A DNA stretch of 35,714 bases from an uncultured Chlorobiaceae bacterium (GCA_903824295.1 CAIJWE010000120.1:1-35714); one strand, 5' to 3'; shown: positions 8,830-19,288, counted from the first letter of the stretch. Notes: generated from the letters alone by a model not told the origin. A program made the numbers and translations.

Positions 8830-10208
8830 AGCTCTTTTTTTGCCATCTCGATCTGCAGTGCAACAGATTCAAAAGAGCAACTGCCATGAGTTTTTTTTGA
8901 GTTCACACTGACATCGGCCTTGAGGCAGTCGTAGATATCCGGATCAATAGCGTCACAGAACTCCCGGAACTTTTCTACCGGGATATTCGGCAGGGTAACA
9001 TCCGAGGCAATGCTCCAGGTTACAATTTTACCGGTAATGCGGTGAGCATCGCGAAATGGAATATCACGGCGCACAAGATATTCGGCTATTTCTGTAGCAA
9101 GGCTGAGATCTTCCGCTGTCAGTTTGGCCAGTCGTTCCTCCTTCAGCTTTGTATGCTCAAGCAGTTTGGCAAAAATGGAGATACTTCCGATCGTTGTCTC
9201 CGCACTGTCGAAAAGGGGTTGCTTATCTTCCTGCATGTCGCGATTGTAGGAGAGCGGGAGCCCTTTCATAATGGTCAGCATGGCCATAAGATTCCCGTAG
9301 ACTCTTCCCGTTTTACCCCTTACCAACTCGGCGATATCAGCATTTTTTTTCTGCGGCATGATTGACGACCCCGTTGCAAAAGCATCGCTGATTTCAAGAT
9401 AGCCGAACTCATAGGAACTCCAGAGAATCAAGTCTTCTGCAAACCGTGACAGGTGCATCATGATCACGGAACAGTCGGAGATGAACTCAATGACAACGTC
9501 GCGATCACTCACTGCGTCAATACTGTTTGAAAAAAGATCGTCAAAACCAAGCAGCACAGACGTTCTTTGTGCATTAAGCGGCAGCGTGCTGCCTGCAAAA
9601 GCTGCGGCACCGAGAGGGGAGATATTGACCCTTTTCATCAGATCACGCAGCCGCTGGCGATCGCGATTGAACATGTTAAAGTAAGCCAGATAGTAGTGTC
9701 CGGCAGAAATCGGCTGGGCTCGCTGGAGGTGGGTGTAACCGAAGATGATGGTTTGTTGGTAGCACTCTGCCTTTTCAACAAGAACCCCCAAGAGCACACC
9801 AAGAGCCTCCTGCAGTTCGGTAATCTGACGACGCATGTAAAGACGGGTATCAGTCGCAACCTGATCGTTGCGGCTCCGGCCAGAGTGAAGTTTTCCGGCG
9901 ACCGCCCCAACCTTCTCCTTAAGCCGGTTTTCAATGACGGTATGAATATCCTCGTCCTCCCAATGGGGAACAAGTGTACCAGTCGAAAGCTCTTCGTCAA
10001 TCTCCCTGAGTCCTGCAATAATTTGGGACGCATCAGCAACACTGACAATATTCTCTTCGGAAAGCATGGTAACATGGGCAATAGAGCCCAGAATATCCTC
10101 ACGATAGAGCTTTTTATCGACATGAACCGACGACGAAAATAAAAGCGCGTCGCGGTCAAAGGGTAATGAAAATCGGCTCTGCCAGAGTAATTCTTTCTTG
10201 CTGCTCAT
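8826..10208 (-). CDS. argH: argininosuccinate lyase
   Basis: The 460-residue enzyme catalyses the last step of arginine synthesis, splitting argininosuccinate into arginine and fumarate. The family signature [10 protein letters not shown] (about residues 280-289, mobile catalytic loop with the serine base) is intact, as are [14 protein letters not shown] (about 107-120), [10 protein letters not shown] (His of the active site) and [10 protein letters not shown]. Length is normal for the family. It is transcribed on the minus strand like the other arg genes but separated from argG by a 2.4-kb gene on the opposite strand, so it must have its own promoter in 10209-10537. Its stop shares the four bases TTAA with the stop of the convergent protease gene, leaving no room for a terminator between them. 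Confidence 0.96.
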   Translation of the reverse strand: MSSKKELLWQSRFSLPFDRDALLFSSSVHVDKKLYREDILGSIAHVTMLSEENIVSVADASQIIAGLREIDEELSTGTLVPHWEDEDIHTVIENRLKEKVGAVAGKLHSGRSRNDQVATDTRLYMRRQITELQEALGVLLGVLVEKAECYQQTIIFGYTHLQRAQPISAGHYYLAYFNMFNRDRQRLRDLMKRVNISPLGAAAFAGSTLPLNAQRTSVLLGFDDLFSNSIDAVSDRDVVIEFISDCSVIMMHLSRFAEDLILWSSYEFGYLEISDAFATGSSIMPQKKNADIAELVRGKTGRVYGNLMAMLTIMKGLPLSYNRDMQEDKQPLFDSAETTIGSISIFAKLLEHTKLKEERLAKLTAEDLSLATEIAEYLVRRDIPFRDAHRITGKIVTWSIASDVTLPNIPVEKFREFCDAIDPDIYDCLKADVSVNSKKTHGSCSFESVALQIEMAKKEL

Positions 10209-10537
10209 AGAGGTATTGACTTGTTTGGTAAATTTGATTATTCGGCAAGATAGTCATTTTTGTCTTTTTGCCTTGTGCTATCAAGCGAACCCTCGGCAGG
10301 TGGGGGAGCGTTTTTTACCTGCTGATTTCAAGCGAAGTGTGTCACCCTGCAAAAATTTCACGATCCGTCCTGTTTGCCTCATTTACAGGCGAATGAATGA
10401 GGTTATTCTTGGAATTAAATGGTACTATCATGTAATGGTAATGTTGCGATTTTATTTGCTGAATCTCATAACAGCAGAGGACAGGCTGGCATCTTGCTCT
10501 TGCCTTTGGGCTACCCAAAACACTACTGAACACAGCC
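10209..10537. other. divergent intergenic region between argH and the hybrid kinase
   Basis: These 329 bases should hold both divergent promoters. I see no convincing gene. A 7-base inverted repeat CCTCATT/AATGAGG (10377-10383 and 10396-10402) is operator-like. A weak plus-strand promoter candidate is TTGGAA, 16 bases, TGTAAT ending near 10436. No clear ArgR-type operator (TGAAT/ATTCA palindrome) was found. An open frame at 10198-10599 (+) crosses the region but has no recognisable motif and overlaps the kinase start. Confidence 0.4.
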
Positions 10538-12967
10538 ATGCAGGAAGAAAAAAACGATACGGTGAAAAATCGGGAGGATGTTATTCAGGCGCTCATTGAT
10601 GCCTCGCCCGGAGTTATTTGTATGATTGATGGTAACGGGCGATTTATTGCCTGGAATGGGTCTATGCGTGACGAAATACTGTCTAAAACCGACAGCGAGA
10701 TAGCTGGTAGTGATGCGATAGCTATTATTCATCCTGACGACCGACCACTGATCGAGAAAAAAATCCAAAATGTTTTGAATGAAGGTCTTGAAGAGTTTGC
10801 TGAAGCAAGGGTACTGTTTGGTGGTGGACCGAAATTTCGATGGTTTCTTTTGAAGGCAAAAAAGGTTGTTATCGGAGGTAACTCTTTTTTGATAGCGACA
10901 GGTACAGACATCGATGATCGCAGGCAGGCTGAATACGCTCTGGATATCAGCGAAAATAAATTCCGTTCTATCATTGATCAACTGGATGGAGAATTTTTTA
11001 TATGTGATTCGGACAGAATTTTTACCTATGTGTCGCCATCTTCCGAAAAGATTTCCGGCTTTATGCCGCACGAGAAGGTTGGTAAGCGCTTTACAGAGTT
11101 TCTTGTGGAAAATGATATTCCAATGGCTCTCGAAGGGTTTTCCGATACGCTCTTGAGTTCTTCACAAAAAATGGTTTTTTTGCACCGCTTGAAAAGAAAA
11201 AACGGTTCGACTTATTGGGGAGAGGTGCATGTACAACGATATCAGGGCGGTACGATTGGCATTCTTATTGACGTTACAAGACGCAAACAGTATGAATCCC
11301 TTACCCTGTTTCGCGCGCGGATTCTAAAGATGGCAGAATCCAATTCTGTGAAGGAAATCTTGAGTGCTACACTTGAAGAAGCTGAAAAGCTTACGGAAAG
11401 TACCATTGGTTTCTTCCACATTATTAATGAGGATCCCGCCTCTCCCTCTTTTTGGGTTACCTTATCGAATATTGAGCACACGATGCATGGTGTGGACGGT
11501 TACTTGCAGCACCCGCCGCTTGCCGGCGCCGGATTATGGCGTGGCACGATACCGCAGCAAGCAGTGATTACCAACGATTACAGCGCCCTTGAACATCACC
11601 GAACCGGGTGGCCGGATGATCATCCCGAAATCAGACGCACTCTTCTTGTACCGATGCTTCAGGGTGGTACGGTCATGGCAATTCTTGGAGTAGGAAACAA
11701 GGAGGACGATTATGATGACCATGATCTCACATTGCTCAGTACCCTTGCCGCTGTTGCGTGGGATATTGTCTCTCGCAAGCGTGCAGAACTGCGCATGCAG
11801 GAGATGCAGGACGCATTGATCCAGTCACAAAAAATGGATATTGTCGGGCAACTGGCCGGAGGAGTTGCCCACGATTTCAACAATATGCTTGGGGTGATTC
11901 TCGGTAATATTGAAATGGCACTCGCTCAAAAGCCGGCTCCTAATGACTCCTTGCAATACAACTTAAAGAACATTCTTGTGGCGGTCAACCGATCTGCAGA
12001 GCTTACCCGTCAACTTCTTGCCTTTGCAAGAAAGGAGACGGTGATGCCAATAGTTCTGGAACTGAATGCTTTGATCGAAAAAATTCTCACGGTCCTGCGG
12101 CAATTGATTGGTGAAAATATCACCATTATATGGAGGCCCGATACAGTTCCTGCTTTCGTAAAAGCCGATCCCTCACAACTTGACCAGATTCTCGTCAACC
12201 TTTGCGTCAATGCCCGCGATGCCATCACCAATACAGGCCGCATTGTCATCGAAATCGGCCAATCCTGTGATGGCGATATTATTGATACGCCCCATTATTT
12301 TTGCAAGGATCCCGGTGACTACGTAACAGTTTCTGTCACTGATACGGGTAACGGTATAGAAAAAGAGCATCTCCCTCATATTTTTGAGCCCTTTTTTACC
12401 ACTAAAAAAAAGGGAAAAGGTACCGGCATGGGGCTTTCGACCGTTTATGGTATTGTCAAACAGAACAAAGGATGTATTGAGTGCAGAAGCGAAAAGGGGG
12501 TGGGAACCACCTTCAGGATCCACCTGCCACGATACAAGGAGAAGATGCAGGATGAGAGTGTTGAGAATGAACAATCTTTACTCACAAAAAACTATGGTAA
12601 AGAGGTAATACTGATTGTCGAAGATGAGCCGGAAATTTTGGCTCTCTGCAAGGATGAGCTTCAAAACAAAGGATACAGGGTACTCACTGCGGCATCACCT
12701 CATGAAGCAATTTTGCTTGCCGAAGAGACGTCGGGAGTTATTGATCTCCTTTTGACCGATGTCGTCATGCCAGGAATGAACGGGTGTGATCTCTTCAAAA
12801 CGCTTCAACAGCCTAACCAGTCACTCAAAGTGCTCTTTATGTCAGGCTATTCAAGAGATATTGTCGCTCATAACAATCTGTTCGAAGAAGGAATCAATTT
12901 TATCCAGAAACCATTTTCTCTTAAATCGCTTTCCAGGATGGTACAGAATATGCTTAGTCAATCATGA
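10538..12967 (+). CDS. hybrid sensor histidine kinase (PAS-PAS-GAF-HisKA-HATPase-REC)
   Basis: The 809-residue protein has no transmembrane segment and so senses in the cytoplasm. Domains in order: PAS (about 10-125), PAS (about 135-255), GAF (about 265-420), HisKA with GGVAHDFNNML where His445 is the expected phospho-acceptor, HATPase (N box NLCVNARDA, G boxes DTGNGI and GTGMGLSTVYGI), then a C-terminal receiver (about 690-805) with phospho-acceptor Asp741 in LLTDVVMPG and Lys in QKPF. The HDFNN type of HisKA is common in such soluble hybrids. No output domain is attached, so phosphotransfer to another protein is likely. Its GAF domain resembles the one in the GGDEF protein at 25858 (shared IGFFH, AGxW and AILGVGNK elements). 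It is inserted between argG and argH on the opposite strand; no link to arginine control is visible. Confidence 0.92.
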   Translation: MQEEKNDTVKNREDVIQALIDASPGVICMIDGNGRFIAWNGSMRDEILSKTDSEIAGSDAIAIIHPDDRPLIEKKIQNVLNEGLEEFAEARVLFGGGPKFRWFLLKAKKVVIGGNSFLIATGTDIDDRRQAEYALDISENKFRSIIDQLDGEFFICDSDRIFTYVSPSSEKISGFMPHEKVGKRFTEFLVENDIPMALEGFSDTLLSSSQKMVFLHRLKRKNGSTYWGEVHVQRYQGGTIGILIDVTRRKQYESLTLFRARILKMAESNSVKEILSATLEEAEKLTESTIGFFHIINEDPASPSFWVTLSNIEHTMHGVDGYLQHPPLAGAGLWRGTIPQQAVITNDYSALEHHRTGWPDDHPEIRRTLLVPMLQGGTVMAILGVGNKEDDYDDHDLTLLSTLAAVAWDIVSRKRAELRMQEMQDALIQSQKMDIVGQLAGGVAHDFNNMLGVILGNIEMALAQKPAPNDSLQYNLKNILVAVNRSAELTRQLLAFARKETVMPIVLELNALIEKILTVLRQLIGENITIIWRPDTVPAFVKADPSQLDQILVNLCVNARDAITNTGRIVIEIGQSCDGDIIDTPHYFCKDPGDYVTVSVTDTGNGIEKEHLPHIFEPFFTTKKKGKGTGMGLSTVYGIVKQNKGCIECRSEKGVGTTFRIHLPRYKEKMQDESVENEQSLLTKNYGKEVILIVEDEPEILALCKDELQNKGYRVLTAASPHEAILLAEETSGVIDLLLTDVVMPGMNGCDLFKTLQQPNQSLKVLFMSGYSRDIVAHNNLFEEGINFIQKPFSLKSLSRMVQNMLSQS

Positions 12968-12995
12968 ATTTTTGTGGCAGGAGCAAGCCAGACGC

Positions 12996-13027
12996 CCGCG
13001 CAGGCTGGGGAAATCTGGCCTGCGCGG
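12996..13027. terminator. GC-rich stem-loop between convergent kinase and argG ends
   Basis: A perfect 10-base inverted repeat CCGCGCAGGC (12996-13005) / GCCTGCGCGG (13018-13027) with a 12-base loop sits in the 80 bases between the kinase stop and the argG stop. Neither strand has a proper T-run after it, so it may act as a weak or Rho-assisted terminator or as a 3'-end stabiliser. Confidence 0.5.
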
Positions 13028-13047
13028 ATGACTGATGGGTGCGGCTC

Positions 13048-14250
13048 TTATTTTGCGGAGTGCACTTCGCTGTAGGTTTTCAGCCCAAGTCCATAGAGGT
13101 GGATAAAGCCTGCTGCGGCCTTGTGGTTGAAGGTGTCGGCTTCGGTGTAGGTGGCAAGCTCTTCGTTGTAGAGCGAGTACGGGGAGTTGCGGCCAAGCAG
13201 GGTAACACTGCCCTTGTACAGCTTCAGGCGGACAAGACCGGTCACCGGGTTCTGTGTTTCATCGACGAAAGCGTCAAGTGCCTTTCTCATTGGCGAGAAC
13301 CAGAGTCCGTTATAGATGATGTTTGCGTAGTCCTGGCTGATGTTCTTCTTGTACTGGAAAACCGATTTTTCAAGCGTGAGGCGCTCCAGTTCGCGGTGTG
13401 CGAAGTGCAGGATGGTTGCTGCCGGGGCTTCATAAATTTCCCGTGACTTGATGCCGACAACGCGGTTTTCGATCATGTCGAGGCGTCCGACGCCATTGGC
13501 TGCACCGATTTCATTGAGGCGGATGATGAGGTCAAGGCCGCTCATCTTTTTGCCGTCAAGAGAGACGGGAATACCTTTTTCAAACTCAATCTCAACAACA
13601 GCCGGAGTGTTTGGCGCATTTTCAGGTGACGTGGTGATCTGATAGGCATCTTCGGGAGGTGCAACCATCGGATCTTCGAGCACACCGCACTCAATGCTGA
13701 TACCCCAGATGTTTTCGTCGATGGAGTAGGGGTTTTTCTTGGTAGCAGAGACCTGAATGTTGTGCTCAAGGGCATAGGCAATTTCAGATTCCCTTGAGGT
13801 GAACTCCCATTCACGCAGGGGAGCAAGTACCTTGAGGTGAGGTGCAAGTGAGGCAAAGGTCACTTCAAAGCGTACCTGGTCGTTTCCTTTTCCGGTGCAC
13901 CCATGGGCGAGCATGGTGCATCCTTCGGCAAGGGCGGTATCGACAATCGCTTTTGCAAGCAGGGGGCGTCCAAGAGCAGTCGCAAGCGGATAGACATCCT
14001 CATAGAGGGCGCCAGCCTTGAGTGCACGCCAGATGTACTCTTCAACAAACTCCTTGCGCAAATCAACAAACTGGAATTTTGAGGCGCCTGTGGAGATCGC
14101 TTTTGATTCGAGGTTTTCGATCTCTTTCTGCTGGCCAAGATTACCGGTAACGGCAACGATTTCTGCGTCATATTTGTCTTTCAGCCACTTGATCATGATG
14201 GAGGTATCGAGTCCACCGGAATAGGCTATTGCAATTTTTTCCTTGCTCAT
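13048..14250 (-). CDS. argG: argininosuccinate synthase
   Basis: The 400-residue enzyme condenses citrulline and aspartate with ATP to argininosuccinate. The N-terminal ATP-pyrophosphatase P-loop reads [11 protein letters not shown] (about residues 8-18). Other hallmarks are [14 protein letters not shown] (about 115-128), IDENIWG (about 173-179), and [19 protein letters not shown] in the C-terminal half. Length is that of the common type-1 ArgG. It lies 16 bases downstream of argR and is the last gene of the continuous arg run. The stem-loop at 12996-13027 lies beyond its stop. Start ATG has only a weak ribosome-binding site, consistent with translation coupled to argR. All key motifs are present. 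Confidence 0.96.
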   Translation of the reverse strand: MSKEKIAIAYSGGLDTSIMIKWLKDKYDAEIVAVTGNLGQQKEIENLESKAISTGASKFQFVDLRKEFVEEYIWRALKAGALYEDVYPLATALGRPLLAKAIVDTALAEGCTMLAHGCTGKGNDQVRFEVTFASLAPHLKVLAPLREWEFTSRESEIAYALEHNIQVSATKKNPYSIDENIWGISIECGVLEDPMVAPPEDAYQITTSPENAPNTPAVVEIEFEKGIPVSLDGKKMSGLDLIIRLNEIGAANGVGRLDMIENRVVGIKSREIYEAPAATILHFAHRELERLTLEKSVFQYKKNISQDYANIIYNGLWFSPMRKALDAFVDETQNPVTGLVRLKLYKGSVTLLGRNSPYSLYNEELATYTEADTFNHKAAAGFIHLYGLGLKTYSEVHSAK

Positions 14251-14266
14251 GGTGTGTCGTGAATTA

Positions 14267-14713
14267 TCAGTTTTTGGAAAGATTTTTATGAATATAGGAT
14301 TTCAGTGCAGAAATGTTGTGCACTGAAGAGGGAATTACAAGAAGCGTGTCATCTCCCGCGATGGTGCCAAGAATCAGCGGGCTTTTGAGTTGATCGAGCC
14401 AGGATCCGACGCCGTGTGCCCTGCCTGGAAGGGTCATGATAATGATAGAGGTTTCATTGGCATTGATGGAAAGTACCTCAATCCCGACAAGCCCCTTGAT
14501 AATCTTGTCGGGATCATCATCCGCCAGAACCATTTTGTAGTTTCCGTTTGTTCTGGAGCGGATAATGCCCAGTTCGGCGCAGTCACGCGAAAGGGTGGCC
14601 TGGGCTACCACCATACCGGCATTCCGGAGCAGTTGCAAAAGGTCATGCTGATTGCCGACGTCGTGCTGATGAAGAATTTCCCTGATTTTCAGTTGCCGTG
14701 CATACTTGTTCAT
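14267..14713 (-). CDS. argR: arginine repressor ArgR
   Basis: The 148-residue protein is an ArgR-family regulator: an N-terminal winged helix (about 1-70, with [12 protein letters not shown], the recognition helix) and a C-terminal hexamerisation and arginine-binding domain (about 80-148) ending with [13 protein letters not shown], where the adjacent Asp pair binds arginine. With arginine bound it normally represses biosynthetic genes. The frame is open to an ATG at 14755, but that would overlap argF by 26 bases. The ATG at 14713 is preferred: it follows GGTGAGGGGAGA and gives the usual family length and N-terminus. It sits inside the operon it probably controls, between argF and argG, allowing autoregulation. 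No clear ARG box was recognised upstream of argC, so the operator position is unproven. Confidence 0.93.
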   Translation of the reverse strand: MNKYARQLKIREILHQHDVGNQHDLLQLLRNAGMVVAQATLSRDCAELGIIRSRTNGNYKMVLADDDPDKIIKGLVGIEVLSINANETSIIIMTLPGRAHGVGSWLDQLKSPLILGTIAGDDTLLVIPSSVHNISALKSYIHKNLSKN

Positions 14714-14725
14714 TCTCCCCTCACC
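14714..14725 (-). promoter_or_regulatory. ribosome-binding site deciding the argR start
   Basis: On the minus strand GGTGAGGGGAGA directly precedes the ATG at 14713. It favours this start over the in-frame ATG at 14755, which lies inside argF and has no comparable site. Confidence 0.55.
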
Positions 14726-14729
14726 CTTT

Positions 14730-15746
14730 TCAACTCCTGATTCTTTTTGCGGCATTCAACAGCCGGTGGGTCAGGTGAAACTTCCTGTACTCGTCATGGT
14801 TGAGGAGCTTTACAAGAAGCGCTTTCTGGACGTGCAGGCGATTTTCGGCCTCATCAAGGATGATGGAGTGAGGCCCGTCCATCACTTCTGCGCTTATCTC
14901 CTGACCTCGGTGTGCGGGCATACAGTGCATGACCACTGCACCGGGTTTTGCCTGTGCCAGCAGGGCGCTGTTAATCTGGAAAGGGGAGAAGATCCTGATG
15001 CGCTCCTCTCTCTCTTTCTCCTGCCCCATACTGGTCCAGACATCGGTATAGAGAACGTCGGCTTTGGCTACGGCCTCTTTCGGGTCGTGCAGAATTTCGA
15101 TGCGGCTGATACCCTTCTGGCGAGCGGCTTCGAGCACTCCCACGTTTGGCATGTACCCTTCCGGGCAGGCAAGCACAAAGTGAAAGGGGAGCATTCCGGC
15201 TAACTCTATCCATGAATTGGCCACATTGTTGCCATCTCCGACAAAAACCACCTTGATCCCCTCATGCCACAGCGACTTTTCGTAAAGGGTAAACGCGTCG
15301 GCCAGTACCTGGCAGGGATGCGACAGATCGGTCAGCGCATTGATGACCGGAATAGAGGCGTGCTCCGCAAGTCCTTCAATGACGGCATGATCATGCAGTC
15401 GGGCGACAATGGCGTCATTGTAGCGGGAGAGCAGTTGTGCCACATCCTGAACTGATTCGCGAGAGCCGAGGCCAATGGATTGACCATCGAGGTTGATGGC
15501 ATATCCCCCAAGCTCATGGATGCCTATTTCAAAAGAGACCCTTGTTCTCAGTGAAGGCTTGCTGAAAATCATGGCTACCGTTTTGTCGCGCAGCGGCAGA
15601 AAGGGTGCATCGGCGGAGTGCTCTCTCCTTTTTTTCTTGATATAGAGGGAGTAGTCGAACAACTCAATAATCTTGCTGCCATCAAGCGGTGAAAAACCAA
15701 GAAAATCACGTTTAGCGGGGGCCTTCCTATTTTGAACCTCTTCCAT
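14730..15746 (-). CDS. argF: ornithine carbamoyltransferase
   Basis: The 338-residue enzyme transfers the carbamoyl group of carbamoyl phosphate to ornithine to give citrulline. The carbamoyl-phosphate loop reads SKPSLRTRVSFE (SxRTR type), followed by LSRYNDAIVAR, the HPCQVLAD motif, the ornithine loop DVWTSMGQE and the catalytic HCMPAHRG. The SMG loop marks ornithine rather than aspartate or N-acetylornithine as substrate. The length is slightly above the usual ~310-330 because of a charged insertion near residue 35-45 (KKKRREHSADA). It begins 5 bases after the argB stop and ends 16 bases before argR, so the genes are cotranscribed. AGGTAAAGG just before the ATG serves as the ribosome-binding site and overlaps the argB stop. 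Confidence 0.94.
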   Translation of the reverse strand: MEEVQNRKAPAKRDFLGFSPLDGSKIIELFDYSLYIKKKRREHSADAPFLPLRDKTVAMIFSKPSLRTRVSFEIGIHELGGYAINLDGQSIGLGSRESVQDVAQLLSRYNDAIVARLHDHAVIEGLAEHASIPVINALTDLSHPCQVLADAFTLYEKSLWHEGIKVVFVGDGNNVANSWIELAGMLPFHFVLACPEGYMPNVGVLEAARQKGISRIEILHDPKEAVAKADVLYTDVWTSMGQEKEREERIRIFSPFQINSALLAQAKPGAVVMHCMPAHRGQEISAEVMDGPHSIILDEAENRLHVQKALLVKLLNHDEYRKFHLTHRLLNAAKRIRS

Positions 15747-15750
15747 GCCT

Positions 15751-16665
15751 TTACCTGTTTAAAAATTGATCACTCTCCTGCTCTGCAATAAACTGGGTAC
15801 CAACCCCTTCATGCGTGAATATTTCGAGCAGGAGCGAATGTGTTGATTTTCCGTCAATGAGATGAACTTTTCCGACCCCGCTGTCGAGCGTTTTGAATGC
15901 CGAGAGAACTTTTGGAATCATGCCGCCAGAAATGATTCCCTGTTCAATAAAGTCTGCGGCTTCGCCCTTGGTGATGGTTTTGAGAATTCTGTCGCCCACA
16001 TGAATGCCGGCGACATCACTGACGTAGATGAGCTTTTCAGCTTTCAGGGCAATGGCAATACCGCTTGCTGCATCATCAGCGTTGATGTTGTAGATATTTC
16101 CCTTATCGTCAAACCCTGTCGGGGCGATGACCGGAATCAGCCCGGCACCGCAGAGCAGATCAATGTAGCCGGTATTGATTTGCTCGACCTCACCTACCAG
16201 ACCAAGCGTTTCAGCATTCGGGTGGGGCAAAGCCTTGATGGTATCGGCATCAAGGCCGGTAACACCCACAGCTTTGCCGCCATGCTCACTGATTAACTGG
16301 ACAATATCCTGATTCACCTTGCCGGCAAGGGTCATCTGAATAACCGAGATCATCTCCTTGTCGGTAACCCTGCGTCCGTGCAGAAAGCGTGAAGCAATTC
16401 CAAGTTTCTCAGCCGTTTTGGTAATGGCGTCTCCTCCGCCGTGCACCAGCACAATCCTGATGCCTACTTTTCGCAGAAGGGTGACATTCTGGGCGAAACT
16501 GCTTTTAAGGCAGGAATCCTTCATGGCGGCGCCGCCATATTTAATCACAAAGGTTTTCCCTTCAAACTTGCGAATATAGGGTAACGCCTCAATAAGCACT
16601 GGCCCGATAGCGGCATGGGGGGCTTTTCTGGCCAAATTGAGTTCATTGCACGGTAACGTCTCCAT
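15751..16665 (-). CDS. argB: acetylglutamate kinase
   Basis: The 304-residue product phosphorylates N-acetylglutamate. Amino-acid-kinase-family motifs are VIKYGGAAM (phosphate-binding Lys and glycines, about residues 42-50), LVHGGGDAI (about 75-83), [27 protein letters not shown] (acetylglutamate and catalytic Asp region) and GGMIPK near the C-terminus. The open frame extends upstream to an ATG at 16758, but that would overlap argJ and give 31 extra residues of low-complexity basic sequence. The ATG at 16665 gives the usual ~300 residues and leaves a 35-base gap to argJ. The N-terminal extension of about 15 residues before the first helix resembles arginine-sensitive family members, so feedback inhibition is possible. 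Confidence 0.94.
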   Translation of the reverse strand: METLPCNELNLARKAPHAAIGPVLIEALPYIRKFEGKTFVIKYGGAAMKDSCLKSSFAQNVTLLRKVGIRIVLVHGGGDAITKTAEKLGIASRFLHGRRVTDKEMISVIQMTLAGKVNQDIVQLISEHGGKAVGVTGLDADTIKALPHPNAETLGLVGEVEQINTGYIDLLCGAGLIPVIAPTGFDDKGNIYNINADDAASGIAIALKAEKLIYVSDVAGIHVGDRILKTITKGEAADFIEQGIISGGMIPKVLSAFKTLDSGVGKVHLIDGKSTHSLLLEIFTHEGVGTQFIAEQESDQFLNR

Positions 16666-16700
16666 TGCGGAAAAATTGCTCTTGATGGTTAAGGGAAGTA

Positions 16701-17909
16701 TCAGCTTCTGTAGCTTCCGTTGATATCGACATACTCTTTGCTCAAGTCGCAGCTCCACACGGTTGCCCGCCCCGGGCCGCGGCCAAGACGGAGCGTGATG
16801 GTGTACGAATCTTTTGCCATAATCTCCGATGCCGCCGTTTCAGAGAAGTCGGCAATAAAACCCGGCTTGAGGATTGAGAGATCGTTAAAATGAAGTTCGA
16901 GTTCCTCCTGGTTAAAGGTCGCGCCAGAGCGACCCGCTGCGGCAATGATTCTGCCCCAGTTGGCATCCTCTCCGTGAATGGCTGTTTTGACAAGGCTCGA
17001 CTGTGCTATGGTTCTGGCAGCAAGCTCAGCGTCCCGATCATCTGCCGCCCCTTCGACGGTAATGGTAACCAGTTTTGTGGCACCCTCTCCATCAATGACA
17101 ATGAGCTTGGCAAGCAAGGTCATCAGCGCTTCAAGTGCCTCACAAAAATGAGCAAAATCATCACTCGCTGCCACAATTTCAGGGCCGGTGCCGCTGGCAA
17201 GAAGAGAAACCATATCGTTTGTGCTTGTGTCGCCATCGACCGTAATGGCGTTGAAACTTTTCTGGTTTGCAAGCGTCAGCGCTTTCTGAAGGAGGTCAGG
17301 AGCTATTAATGCATCAGTAGCAAGAATGGCCAGCATGGTCGCCATGTTCGGGCAAATCATGCCGGATCCTTTTGCTATGCCGCTCAAGCGGACACATCCA
17401 CCCGACAGCTCAACATCAAGCGAGAAAAATTTCGGAAAGGTATCCGTGGTCATAATGGCCTGAGCTGCATCAAGAGCTGACTCATGCTGCAGACTGGACG
17501 GAAGGGCGGCAATACCTCCAAGAACCCTCTCCATTGGCAAGAGTTGGCCAATGACGCCGGTAGAAGCCACAAGCACCTCTTCCGGGCTTATGGCAAGTTC
17601 CCTTGCAACCGCTTCAGCCATGGCCAGAGCATCATCCATCCCTTTATTGCCGGTTGCCGCATTGGCATTGCCACTGTTGCATACAAGAGCACGAATTGAG
17701 GCAGGGGAGCGCTGCAGATGGTCGCGCGAAAGCAGTACCGGAGCGGCACAGCAGATGTTCCGGGTAAAAAGTGCGGCCGCGCTTGAAGGTCGATCAGAGA
17801 CGAGCAGCATCATATCTTTGCGCTCAGCATACTTTACGGCGGCAGAGACCGCGCCTGCAGAAAAACCGGCAGGCCAGAAGTCAAGGGTTCCGTCACATTC
17901 CGCCGACAT
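16701..17909 (-). CDS. argJ: bifunctional ornithine acetyltransferase / N-acetylglutamate synthase
   Basis: ArgJ transfers the acetyl group from N-acetylornithine to glutamate, closing the acetyl cycle. The precursor self-cleaves before the Thr of [14 protein letters not shown] into alpha and beta chains. That motif is intact, as are [32 protein letters not shown] and GEDANWGRI, and the protein ends VDINGSYRS as usual. The start is uncertain. The frame is open to ATG 18044 and TTG 18053, both overlapping the argC 3' end. The ATG at 17909 gives 402 residues with the nucleophile Thr at 191, close to the family norm (about 400 and 180-200), so it is listed. It has no good ribosome-binding site, and a TTG at 17990 is another option. 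Confidence 0.92.
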   Translation of the reverse strand: MSAECDGTLDFWPAGFSAGAVSAAVKYAERKDMMLLVSDRPSSAAALFTRNICCAAPVLLSRDHLQRSPASIRALVCNSGNANAATGNKGMDDALAMAEAVARELAISPEEVLVASTGVIGQLLPMERVLGGIAALPSSLQHESALDAAQAIMTTDTFPKFFSLDVELSGGCVRLSGIAKGSGMICPNMATMLAILATDALIAPDLLQKALTLANQKSFNAITVDGDTSTNDMVSLLASGTGPEIVAASDDFAHFCEALEALMTLLAKLIVIDGEGATKLVTITVEGAADDRDAELAARTIAQSSLVKTAIHGEDANWGRIIAAAGRSGATFNQEELELHFNDLSILKPGFIADFSETAASEIMAKDSYTITLRLGRGPGRATVWSCDLSKEYVDINGSYRS

Positions 17910-18018
17910 GGGGGTGACCGATGCCGGCCAGAGAGTTACAGCAGAAAGCTCACGGATAACTTTAAGCCCTTTATGGAATTTCTCCAATGCAGTATTGGCC
18001 TGATTAATGGTTATAAAA

Positions 18019-19023
18019 TTAAAACGACAATCCGGTTGTTTCATCCAGGCCAAGCATAAGGTTCATGTTCTGGACTGCCTGTCCGGCGGCACCTTTCAAC
18101 AAGTTGTCGATGGCAGTTACAATGACCAGCGAACCGCCCGGGGTGGCATGAGCGATGTGGATATCACAAAAATTGGTATAAGCAACGTGCCTCACCTCGG
18201 TCATGGTGTCGCGCAGCCTCACAAACGGGGCCTGCTCGTAAAACTCCCTGTAGCGTTCCTTGATGCGCTCCGCATCTGCTGGACCTTCCAACTGCACGTT
18301 AAGTATGCTGTAAATACCCCTCACCAGCGAACCGATCATCGGCGTAAAGGTAAAATCAAAAGACGGGCTGGTAGCGGAGGTACCGAGAGCCTGCATGATT
18401 TCAGGAATATGCTGATGAACACCGACCTTGTAAGCCCGCATATTTTCGCTCATCTCCGAGAATGACAACTCTGTTTTATTGCTCCGTCCCGCCCCGGAAA
18501 TACCGGAAGTGGAGGTACAGTTGATGGCTCGAACCTTGATTTCACTTTCGCGGCAAGTAAAAAGCGGCGCTACACCAAGAATAATGCTTGTTGCAAAACA
18601 GCCCGGATTACTGATTGCTTTCGCCCGGATAATTTCATCACGGAACAACTCAGCCATTCCGTAGGTCATTACCGACCCGGGAGATTTGAGCTGTTTATAA
18701 AACTGCTCATGTTCGTCCCGGCTTTTCAGTCGGAAGTCGCCAGAAAGATCAATCACTGTTTTTCCTGCAGCCAGAAGGGGTGGTACAAGTTGCAACGCCT
18801 CACCGTGGGGAAGGGCAAGAAAATAAATATCACTCTCACACTCTCCGTTGTATGGCTTGTATACCTTATTGCATGAGAGGCTGGGGTAGATATCTGAAAC
18901 ACGTTTACCTGCCTGGGAATAGGCATAAAGCTCCTGCAGGTCGACTTTTGGATGATGCAGAAGCAGTCGTGTGAGCTCAGCACCGGAATAGCCGGAAGCT
19001 CCGATTATGGATACTGAATACAT
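18019..19023 (-). CDS. argC: N-acetyl-gamma-glutamyl-phosphate reductase
   Basis: The 334-residue dehydrogenase reduces N-acetylglutamyl phosphate to the semialdehyde with NADPH. The N-terminal Rossmann motif [12 protein letters not shown] starts at about residue 6. The catalytic cysteine lies in [11 protein letters not shown], and [10 protein letters not shown] and GVHQHIPEI (active-site His) follow. The C-terminus has [24 protein letters not shown], a typical closing block. The frame is open to ATG 19053, but ATG 19023 is chosen because GGAGAG sits seven bases before it and the N-terminus then begins [11 protein letters not shown] as in the family. It is the first gene of the arg run and is preceded by a promoter on the same strand at 19132-19159. 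Confidence 0.95.
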   Translation of the reverse strand: MYSVSIIGASGYSGAELTRLLLHHPKVDLQELYAYSQAGKRVSDIYPSLSCNKVYKPYNGECESDIYFLALPHGEALQLVPPLLAAGKTVIDLSGDFRLKSRDEHEQFYKQLKSPGSVMTYGMAELFRDEIIRAKAISNPGCFATSIILGVAPLFTCRESEIKVRAINCTSTSGISGAGRSNKTELSFSEMSENMRAYKVGVHQHIPEIMQALGTSATSPSFDFTFTPMIGSLVRGIYSILNVQLEGPADAERIKERYREFYEQAPFVRLRDTMTEVRHVAYTNFCDIHIAHATPGGSLVIVTAIDNLLKGAAGQAVQNMNLMLGLDETTGLSF

Positions 19024-19030
19024 TGTTGAA

Positions 19031-19036
19031 CTCTCC
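19031..19036 (-). promoter_or_regulatory. ribosome-binding site deciding the argC start
   Basis: Minus-strand GGAGAG, seven bases before the ATG at 19023. The longer alternative start at 19053 has no such site. Confidence 0.6.
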
Positions 19037-19131
19037 GCTACTGGTGCCGCCATGCCGGTAATATGCTTGTAATAAACGTTTTCAATAAAAAAAGATATGT
19101 TTTCCGCAATCAGGTGTTCCGGAAGGCCGAA

Positions 19132-19159
19132 ATATTAACCTTTTTTACGTGATTTTCAA
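19132..19159 (-). promoter_or_regulatory. candidate promoter of the arg operon (upstream of argC)
   Basis: Minus-strand TTGAAA (19159-19154), 16-base spacer, TAATAT (19137-19132). It would give a leader of about 100 bases before argC. An ArgR operator was looked for here and not recognised. Confidence 0.4.
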
Positions 19160-19288
19160 GAATGCTGATTTTTTTTTTTCATCATAGTAACATACCTGCG
19201 GTTTTTTATGGCAACATCTTTTTTCTCCGTATCTTAGCAATCAAGCATTCAGAGTGCGCAGCCAAAGCGGAAACGGGAGAAATGAGAA

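Noticed and set aside
9567-10142. 191-codon plus-strand frame over argH
   Set aside because: Antisense to conserved argH coding sequence with no family motif or ribosome-binding site.
10198-10599. 133-codon plus-strand frame across the argH-kinase intergenic region
   Set aside because: Overlaps the start of the kinase in another frame and has no recognisable sequence; treated as chance.
14706-15203. 165-codon plus-strand frame over argF
   Set aside because: Antisense to argF; protein is rich in Cys, His and Phe without domain pattern.
19024-19288. ArgR operator (ARG box) upstream of argC
   Set aside because: No palindrome close to TGAAT-N4-ATTCA was found; only isolated half-site-like stretches.
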